A DNA stretch of 64,000 bases from Kribbella flavida DSM 17836 (GTDB taxonomy: Bacteria > Actinomycetota > Actinomycetes > Propionibacteriales > Kribbellaceae): assembly GCF_000024345.1 (NCBI RefSeq), contig NC_013729.1, forward strand, positions 6,138,001-6,202,000. The letters are read 5' to 3'. The stretch's first letter is position 1, and every line of letters starts with the position of its first letter. Below the pieces are notes generated by a model that was given only the letters and a program-made list of their open reading frames with translations, was not told where the DNA came from and ran no database searches. The position numbers were made by a program, and so were the translations under genes. Positions 58,057 through 64,000 of the stretch are shown here, piece after piece.

Positions 58057-58650
58057 TCAGGAAACGTCGGCCGCAGTCAACAGGCGGATCCGCTCGGTCA
58101 GACGTCTCGGCAAGTAGAACGCCTGCCAGGCCAACACCCCAGCGCAGAGTCCTGACAGCAGAGTGAGCCCTGCGATGAACCAGGTGGTCCATTCCGGCGC
58201 GCCCATCACGCCGGACGTCGCCAGGGCCGTCACAGCGGGAACAGGCGAAAACAGCACGAGCACGGCCTTCGAGGGAACAAGCGCCAGTCGGTGCTGCAAG
58301 ATCCTCAACGCGGCCGCCCTGATCACCGGATCGGCGACAGCCGCGTGACTTCGCGTGGCACGGACGGCGGCGAGCAACTGGTCAGGTGGCAGGTCTCCGA
58401 CGGCCGTACGCACCTGCTCGCGCTGCATCCGAGCCGAGGCATCGATCCCGCTGCCGGCCACAGCACCGGCAAGCACACCACAAGCCACCGCCGCCGACCA
58501 TGGCATCGACGTGAACACCATGGCGACAACGCCAACGACGACCCCTGCAGCAACGCCGGCCGCCACGGCCACTGCCCATCGAGGACTGGTCAGCAAGGAA
58601 GGACGCACCGAGCCATCCTCACCCACCCCGTCCACGAACGCCAGGGACAA
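58057..58650 (-). CDS. Four-helix membrane protein, function unknown
   Basis: A 197-residue protein with two helices near 24-64, a soluble stretch (MQREQVRTAVGDLPPDQLLA, AVRATRSHAAVADPVIRAAA) and two helices near 127-175, ending in a basic tail. No family recognised. It is divergent from the MMPL operon and shares with it an intergenic region carrying a 32-bp palindrome, so co-regulation is likely. Confidence 0.6.
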   Translation of the reverse strand: MSLAFVDGVGEDGSVRPSLLTSPRWAVAVAAGVAAGVVVGVVAMVFTSMPWSAAVACGVLAGAVAGSGIDASARMQREQVRTAVGDLPPDQLLAAVRATRSHAAVADPVIRAAALRILQHRLALVPSKAVLVLFSPVPAVTALATSGVMGAPEWTTWFIAGLTLLSGLCAGVLAWQAFYLPRRLTERIRLLTAADVS

Positions 58651-58654
58651 GTTG

Positions 58655-58686
58655 CCTCGTCGTACTCCGCGCGGAGTACGACGAGG
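58655..58686. promoter_or_regulatory. Perfect 32-bp palindrome in divergent promoter region
   Basis: CCTCGTCGTACTCCGC (58655-58670) is followed directly by its exact reverse complement (58671-58686). It starts five bases upstream of the minus-strand membrane-protein start and lies 53 bases before the MMPL ATG. A perfect palindrome of this size between divergent genes is most simply an operator. Confidence 0.75.
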
Positions 58687-58738
58687 TGTCTGCCGTGGCC
58701 AGACGCGTCAACCCCGCCGGCTTGACAGCGTGATCGTC

Positions 58739-60829
58739 ATGACTTCTCAACTACGGGCGCCCGACCACTCCGGCGCCGACACCAGACCGAAGGGATCACG
58801 GACCAAGACCGTGGTGCCGTGGCTCATGCTGGCTGTGTGGATCGGGCTGGTGGTGGGCGGCTTCTCACTCGCCGGCAAACTCGACTCGGTGACCCGCGAC
58901 GGCCAGGCCGACTACCTGCCGGCCAGCGCCCAGTCGACCAAGGTGCTCCTGGCCGAAGCCGAGCTGCCCGGCGGCGAGAACGGCCTGCTCGTGGTCCTGT
59001 ACGAACGACCCGGCGGCCTGCGACCGGGCGATCGGGAGGCGGTCGTACGCGGCCACACCGAGCTGGCGCAGCGATTCGGCAACGACACCGCCGCACCGCC
59101 CGAGATCATCAACTCCGCCGACGGCACAGCCCTGATGTACGCGCTGCCGCTCAACCGAGAGGCGGTCAACGAGGAGGCCCGCGCCACCGCGGATGCGCGT
59201 GACCTTCTCGCCGACCGGCCGAACGGTCTGAATGCCTATGTCACCGGTCCGACCGCGCTAGGGGCCGACATGGACGAGGTCTTCGATGCCGTCGACGCTA
59301 CGTTGATGCTCGCCACTGCCGTAGTGGTGGCGGTCCTGCTGATCCTGACGTACCGCAGTCCGCTGCTGTGGCTGGTCCCGCTCACGGCGGTCGGGGTCGC
59401 GGCGATCATGTCGATGGGTGTTGTCTATGCACTCACCCAGATCTTCGACTTCACCGTGACGAGCATGAGCTCGGCGCTGCTGATCGTCCTGGTCTTCGGC
59501 GCGGGCACCGACTACGCCTTGCTTCTCGTGTCTCGGTACCGCGAGGAGCTGCACAACCACGAGCGGCCGATCGACGCGATGCTGGCGGCGCTGCGTGGGG
59601 CCGGCCCGGCAATCCTGGCTTCGGCGGCGACGGTGGTCGCCGGCCTGTTGTGCCTGTTGGCCGCGGATCTCAACAGCACCAGCGGTCTCGGCCCCGTGGG
59701 TGCGGCTGGCATCGGGTCCACGCTGCTCGTCATGTTGACGCTTTTCCCGGCCCTGCTGGTGGTGCTCGGGCGCCGGGTCTTTTGGCCGTTCGTGCCGCGA
59801 CTCGGGGTTGAGGCACACGCAGCTGGTTCGCGGTGGGCTCGGCTCGGCGAGCTGGTTGCGCGCCGCCGCGTCGTCAGCTGGGCGGTGCCGCTGGTGATCC
59901 TGGGCGCCCTCGCGCTGGGCACAGTGGGCGCCAGCGGCTCGCTTCCGCAGCTGGACCAGTTCGCCCGTTCGACACCGGAATCGGTGGCCGGGGCGAAGCT
60001 GATCGAGGCGCGCTACCCCGACCAGAGCGGTCAGCCGCTCACCGTGATGAGTCGGCCGAACCAGAGCCGCGCGGTCCTGGCCGCCGTGAAAAGCACCCCG
60101 GGGGTTGCCGAAGCCGAGATCGGCCGGACCAGTGACGACTGGGTGGAGATCTCCGTGATCCCGGCCGACTCGCCCGAAAGCGCTGGTGAGACGGCAATGA
60201 TCAAGCGGCTGCGGCAGCACGTGCACGAGGTCGCCGGCGAAGCCGTGCTGGTCGGTGGGCCGAGTGCCGAAAGGCTTGACGAGGCCGAGACCAACAAGAG
60301 CGACCGCAATCTGGTGATGCCGCTGATCTTGCTGGTGGTGCTCGCCATCCTCGGGATCCTGCTGCGGGCGATCGTGGCTCCGCTGGTCCTGGTCGCCACC
60401 GTCGTGGTGTCGTTCTTCGGAGCCCTCGGACTGTGCAATCTGTTGTTCGAGCAAGTACTCGGTTTCGCCGGGTTGGAGCCGTCAGTACCCCTGATCGGGT
60501 TTCTTTTCCTGGTCGCACTCGGAGTCGACTACAACATCTTCTTGATGACCCGGGTCCGTGAGGAAGCCGCCCGGCACGGCACGGTCGAGGGCACGAAGCT
60601 TGGCCTCGCGGTGACCGGTGGCGTGATCACCTCAGCCGGCGTCGTGCTCGCGGCGACGTTCGCGGTGCTCGCCACGCTGCCGCTCGTCATGCTCGTCGAG
60701 ATTGGGATACTGGTCGCCGTCGGCGTGCTCATCGACACCTTGCTGGTGCGGTCCATCGTGGTTCCCGCACTGACGATGTCGCTGGGTTCGCGGATCTGGT
60801 GGCCCAGCAAGCTCTGGCGCACGGGATAG
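58739..60829 (+). CDS. MMPL/RND-family transporter
   Basis: A 696-residue polytopic transporter with the two-fold MMPL plan: helix 1, a large outer domain (about 50-190), five helices (VFGAGTDYALLLVSRYREEL is the conserved GxxTDYxL motif), helix 7, a second outer domain (about 385-520), and the last five helices (ALGVDYNIFLMTRVREEA). ATG at 58739. In actinobacteria MmpL-type proteins export lipids, glycolipids or drugs. Histidine kinase and regulator genes follow 39 bases later, making a self-contained efflux/sensor unit. Confidence 0.9.
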   Translation: MTSQLRAPDHSGADTRPKGSRTKTVVPWLMLAVWIGLVVGGFSLAGKLDSVTRDGQADYLPASAQSTKVLLAEAELPGGENGLLVVLYERPGGLRPGDREAVVRGHTELAQRFGNDTAAPPEIINSADGTALMYALPLNREAVNEEARATADARDLLADRPNGLNAYVTGPTALGADMDEVFDAVDATLMLATAVVVAVLLILTYRSPLLWLVPLTAVGVAAIMSMGVVYALTQIFDFTVTSMSSALLIVLVFGAGTDYALLLVSRYREELHNHERPIDAMLAALRGAGPAILASAATVVAGLLCLLAADLNSTSGLGPVGAAGIGSTLLVMLTLFPALLVVLGRRVFWPFVPRLGVEAHAAGSRWARLGELVARRRVVSWAVPLVILGALALGTVGASGSLPQLDQFARSTPESVAGAKLIEARYPDQSGQPLTVMSRPNQSRAVLAAVKSTPGVAEAEIGRTSDDWVEISVIPADSPESAGETAMIKRLRQHVHEVAGEAVLVGGPSAERLDEAETNKSDRNLVMPLILLVVLAILGILLRAIVAPLVLVATVVVSFFGALGLCNLLFEQVLGFAGLEPSVPLIGFLFLVALGVDYNIFLMTRVREEAARHGTVEGTKLGLAVTGGVITSAGVVLAATFAVLATLPLVMLVEIGILVAVGVLIDTLLVRSIVVPALTMSLGSRIWWPSKLWRTG

Positions 60830-60868
60830 GACTGTGTCGATGACCCTGTCGATGACACTGTGGGACCG

Positions 60869-62044
60869 ATGATGGCGCTCCGTCCGTCAGTAGCCGATCG
60901 GCTGCTGGCGGCGGGGGCGTTCGTGCTCGGCGTCGTCGTCGCGATCACGCTCCAGGCGGTCGATTTCGACGGCGAGCGCAACGTGGATCTGTGGGCGATC
61001 GCGCTTCTGGGCGCGATGTCGGCGCCGTTGCTGGCCCGCCGGCGCCGGCCGATCATCGTCGTCCTCGCGGTCCTCGCCGTGTCGACGCCGTACCACATCC
61101 TCGACTATCCCCATGAGGCCACGATGCCGGCCTCACTGGTGGCGGCGTTCGCGGCGGCGCGCTACAGCGCGCCACCGCGGCGGGCCGCCGCCGTCCTGCT
61201 GGCGGTGGCCGCGGTGACCGTACCGGTCCTCGCCGACGAGGCGTCGGGGGCACCTGGCGATGCTCTCCTCGGCGTCGGCTGGCTGTTCATGGCCTTCTTT
61301 GCCGGGCTGGCGGTCCGCTTCCATGAAAACTGGAAGGCCGCCGTCACCGCGCGGGTCGAGCAGGAGCGGGCCGACGAGGTCGAGCGGCGGGTCGCCGAGG
61401 AGCGGGTCCTGATCGCTGCCGAGCTGCACGACGTCCTGGCGCACGGCCTCGCGGTCGCGAACGTCCAGGCGTCCGTCGCTGCGCACCTGATCGACCAGCT
61501 GCCGAGGCGCGGGGATGCGTCGCTGGAGGAGCTGTCCAGCACGCTGCACAACCTGTCGGACACGAGCCGGGCCACACTCCATGAGCTGCGCGCCGTTCTG
61601 GACGTGCTGCATGGTGGCGAGGCCGAGCCAACCGAGCCAGCGCCCCACCTCGGCGAGCTGCAGCGTCTGGTGGAGATGGCCGAGGCGGCTGATGTCCGGG
61701 TCGACGTGGAAGCTGACGGCCTCCCGGACGAGTTACCGTCAACGGTGTCCGTCGTGGCCTACCGGATCATCCAGGAGTCGCTCACCAATGTCATTCGACA
61801 CTCGACGGCCAAGCACGCGACCGTCCGACTCGACCAGAACGGCCACCGGCTGCGGATCGCGGTCATCGATCACGGGCCCGCGCGAGCGAGCTCAACCGTG
61901 ACACCGGCCGGCTTCGGGATCGCCGGGATGACAGGGCGAGCACAGGCCGTCGGCGGCGAACTGTCCGCCGGCCCGGACGAGTCCGGAGGATTCGAGGTAC
62001 GGGCCAGCCTGCCGCTGCCGGAGATCTGGCGGGTGCCGTCGTGA
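60869..62044 (+). CDS. Sensor histidine kinase, HisKA_3 class
   Basis: A 391-residue kinase with about five membrane helices in the first 150 residues, a coiled coil (RVEQERADEVERRVAEERV), the phosphoacceptor motif AAELHDVLAHGLAVANVQ, and a GHKL ATPase (VAYRIIQESLTNVIRHS N-box, IAVIDHGPA, GFGIAGMTGRA). The G1 box lacks the second Asp/Gly seen in most relatives (DHGPAR versus DxGxG). ATG at 60869 or the next one. Regulator gene starts inside its stop codon. Confidence 0.86.
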   Translation: MMALRPSVADRLLAAGAFVLGVVVAITLQAVDFDGERNVDLWAIALLGAMSAPLLARRRRPIIVVLAVLAVSTPYHILDYPHEATMPASLVAAFAAARYSAPPRRAAAVLLAVAAVTVPVLADEASGAPGDALLGVGWLFMAFFAGLAVRFHENWKAAVTARVEQERADEVERRVAEERVLIAAELHDVLAHGLAVANVQASVAAHLIDQLPRRGDASLEELSSTLHNLSDTSRATLHELRAVLDVLHGGEAEPTEPAPHLGELQRLVEMAEAADVRVDVEADGLPDELPSTVSVVAYRIIQESLTNVIRHSTAKHATVRLDQNGHRLRIAVIDHGPARASSTVTPAGFGIAGMTGRAQAVGGELSAGPDESGGFEVRASLPLPEIWRVPS

Positions 62045-62679
62045 TCCGGGTGCTGCTCGCCGACGACCAGACCCTGGTGCGCGGCGCGTTCGCGCTGCTG
62101 GTCAACTCCGCTGACGACATGGAGGTCGTCGGGGAGGCCGGCACCGGCGACGAGGCGGTGACGCTGACCCGGGACCTGCGCCCCGACGTCGTCTTGATGG
62201 ACATCAGGATGCCGAGCACCGACGGCATCGAGGCGACCCGGCAGATCTGCGCTGACGATGCGAGCAGCAAGGTGCTGATCCTGACCACGTTCGAGACAGA
62301 CACCAACGTACTGCGCGGCCTTCGCGCGGGGGCGTGCGGATTCCTGCCCAAGGACACCCGTCCGGACGCCCTGCTGGACGCCATCCGCACCGTCGCGGCG
62401 GGGGAGGCGCTGCTGTCGCCCGGCGCGACCAGGGCGGTCATCACCCGTGCGCTGAGTCGCCCGGACGCCCCTCCGCCTGAGCGGCTGGCCAGCCTGACGG
62501 CGCGCGAACGCGAGGTGCTTCGGCTGGTCGCCGCGGGCCGAAGCAACCAGGAGATCGCGGACGACCTGGTCGTCAGCCCACTGACCGCCAAGACTCACGT
62601 GGCCCGCATTCTGGCGAAGTTGGGCGCTCGCGACCGGGTCCATCTCGTGATCGCGGCGTACGAGGCCGGGCTGCTCTAG
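62041..62679 (+). CDS. NarL/FixJ-family response regulator
   Basis: A 212-residue regulator: receiver domain with VLLADDQTLVRGAF, phospho-acceptor in DVVLMDIRMPSTDG and FLPKDTRPD; LuxR-type DNA-binding domain from LTAREREVLRLVAAGRSNQE. GTG start overlaps the kinase stop (GTGA). It probably controls the MMPL operon, and the 32-bp palindrome upstream of MMPL could be its site or that of an unlinked repressor. A terminator follows about 100 bases later. Confidence 0.9.
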   Translation: MIRVLLADDQTLVRGAFALLVNSADDMEVVGEAGTGDEAVTLTRDLRPDVVLMDIRMPSTDGIEATRQICADDASSKVLILTTFETDTNVLRGLRAGACGFLPKDTRPDALLDAIRTVAAGEALLSPGATRAVITRALSRPDAPPPERLASLTAREREVLRLVAAGRSNQEIADDLVVSPLTAKTHVARILAKLGARDRVHLVIAAYEAGLL

Positions 62680-62779
62680 GGCGTTGACTCGCCCGGGCGA
62701 GTCCGGAGACTTCACCCCCGGGCCAACGACGAGAAAGGGACGTCAGTCATATCCCTCCACTGCACCAGGCACCAAAGAA

Positions 62780-62804
62780 CCCGCAGGTCGTCCTGACCTG
62801 CGGG
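62780..62804 (-). terminator. Rho-independent terminator of tRNA-Ala
   Basis: CCCGCAGGTC and GACCTGCGGG form a perfect 10-bp stem with a 5-base loop. Read on the minus strand, it is followed by TTCTTT, a T-rich tract, and lies 16 bases past the tRNA-Ala 3' end. It could also stop the convergent MMPL operon. Confidence 0.8.
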
Positions 62805-62818
62805 CTCTGTGGTGCCGG

Positions 62819-62893
<75 letters not shown>

Positions 62894-63042
62894 AGCTTGT
62901 CGCGGTGGTGCCTTGCGACCGCGAAACTCTAACACGGTGACAGTCCGGAGCTGAAATCCGATTCGGGGTCCAGCGTGCTGGCGCGGGAACGGAACTGCCC
63001 GGCGCGGGAAGGCGGCGGGCAGGGGGCAGCGGCGGGGGACGA

Positions 63043-63906
63043 TCAGTCGCCGACGGCGCGCTTGATCTCCGGCTCGACCGGGGTCTCGATCGGGTCGGGC
63101 ACGATCGGCGCGGACTCCGGTTCGGGCTCGACGATGCGGGCGGAGGAGAAGACGTCGGGCCCGGACAGGTTGATCGTGCGCACGGTCCGGTCGGGGGCCT
63201 TCTCCTTGTGCACGTACGTCGGCAGCGTGACCGGCACCGGGTCCCACAGGCCTTCGGACGAGATCACCGGCTTGGGCGCGGCGACGACGGGCTCGGTCGC
63301 GACCGGCAGCTTCACCTCGATGGTCGGCTCGTCGTCCTGCGGCGGGGCCGTGGCCGGACCGCGGTCGTGCCGGGCGCGGGCCTTGGCGCGGCGCTGGGCG
63401 GCGCGGGCGGCGCGTTCGCGGGCCTGCCGGCGGAGCTGGATCCGGGTCAGCACGATGAACGCGACGATCAGGGCGGCCGGGATCGAGAGGCTCCACCACA
63501 GCAGGATGCCGAGACCCGACAGCGCCGTCATCGACAGCAGCGAAAGGGTCAGGATCGACAGCACCCGCCGGCGGCGCATCGCGGCCACCCGGCGGGCTCG
63601 GTTGGGGAGGTAGCGAGGCGGTGGCGGCTCCACCGACGGCGTCCCGGTCGCGGTGACGATCGCACCATGAGCGGAGGTCCCGGTCACCGTCGTCCCGGCC
63701 GGTGTCCGCACTCCCGTGCCCGGCGGCCGTACGACGTACCGGGGGCGCGTCCCGTCGGCCCGCGACAGCACCCGCGCCGCCGACGACGAGTACGCCTCCG
63801 CCGAGCGGCGCCTGCTCACCTCGTCGCCGCGCTTCAGCATCATCGGGACGAGGTAGGCAGCCCACGCGGCGACGATCGCCACGTAGATCAGTCCGGTCGT
63901 CCCCAT
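63043..63906 (-). CDS. sepX: SepX/GlpR-type divisome membrane protein
   Basis: A 287-residue protein. N-terminal helix GLIYVAIVAAWAAYLVPMML (residues 5-24) is followed by a conserved RGDE segment and a long cytosolic stretch (SAARVLSRADGTRPRYVV), two further helices (about 115-156) and an acidic, Pro-rich C-terminal tail. This matches the actinobacterial cell-division coordinator called SepX in Streptomyces and GlpR in corynebacteria (Rv0996 in M. tuberculosis). ATG at 63906. Its place beside the tRNA and the pmt/rsmI block agrees with conserved synteny. Confidence 0.75.
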   Translation of the reverse strand: MGTTGLIYVAIVAAWAAYLVPMMLKRGDEVSRRRSAEAYSSSAARVLSRADGTRPRYVVRPPGTGVRTPAGTTVTGTSAHGAIVTATGTPSVEPPPPRYLPNRARRVAAMRRRRVLSILTLSLLSMTALSGLGILLWWSLSIPAALIVAFIVLTRIQLRRQARERAARAAQRRAKARARHDRGPATAPPQDDEPTIEVKLPVATEPVVAAPKPVISSEGLWDPVPVTLPTYVHKEKAPDRTVRTINLSGPDVFSSARIVEPEPESAPIVPDPIETPVEPEIKRAVGD

Positions 63907-64000
63907 GCGACGACGCTAAGACCCCGAACGGGTCAGGCGGGGTACGTGGCGCGGTGTGTCGCAAGAAGACTCGTGTGACTGGTGTGAACAACCACGGAGC

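Overview
The window is chromosomal DNA of a high-GC actinomycete. Evidence: strongly GC-biased third codon positions, many GTG starts, ATGA/GTGA gene overlaps, sporulation/division protein SepX, RpfB and an ECF-rich regulatory content. Gene style suggests a Nocardioidaceae/Kribbella-like organism, but the sequence alone does not prove the genus. A housekeeping backbone (prs, glmU, ispE, rsmA, rpfB, tatD, metG, rsmI/pmt, sepX) follows the gene order of the Mycobacterium tuberculosis Rv0996-Rv1018c neighbourhood, inverted, with lineage-specific blocks inserted between the conserved genes.

Layout. 0-6 kb: end of an NAD(P)-dependent oxidoreductase gene, prs, glmU, a membrane-anchored peptidase-MA-like protein, and a NarL-type two-component pair. 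6-8.2 kb: acyl-CoA desaturase plus TetR with a tandem operator, then tRNA-Gln. 8.2-8.85 kb: noncoding DNA with a 78-bp palindromic repeat. 8.85-12.1 kb: MacB-type ABC exporter. 12.1-13.9 kb: VOC protein, Tam methyltransferase and a divergent TamR-like MarR regulator. 14-19.2 kb: ABC-F protein, DUF574 methyltransferase and a Tet(M)/OtrA-like ribosomal-protection GTPase with an upstream leader ORF. 19.4-23 kb: ATP-grasp enzyme, then an ECF sigma factor, a membrane anti-sigma candidate and a secreted protein, with two matching ECF promoters. 23-36.2 kb: ispE, rsmA, rpfB, nitroreductase, tatD, a GT-C-like membrane protein, two methionyl-tRNA synthetases of different types, rsmI and pmt. 36.2-39.6 kb: DUF1707 protein and an 824-residue beta-rich protein of unknown function.

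39.6-48.6 kb is the most interesting region: one minus-strand locus with an Opp/Nik-type importer (lipoprotein SBP, two permeases, fused ATPase), a PLP beta-replacement-type enzyme, a PhyH-type Fe/2OG oxygenase, a DUF4213/DUF364 protein and an MFS exporter. A Zur-like 15-mer overlaps the promoter -35 element ahead of the SBP gene. The layout resembles staphylopine (cnt) loci but has different biosynthetic enzymes, so I propose an undescribed zinc-metallophore system. 48.7-54 kb: fructosaminekinase-like protein, FMN reductase with MarR, and a YcnI/CopC/CopD copper operon. 54-58.7 kb: small accessory proteins. 58.7-62.7 kb: MMPL transporter with its two-component system, next to a 32-bp perfect palindrome. 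62.8-64 kb: tRNA-Ala and sepX. Two small interspersed repeat families (78 bp, and about 80 bp) each occur twice. No rRNA, CRISPR, IS or prophage was seen.
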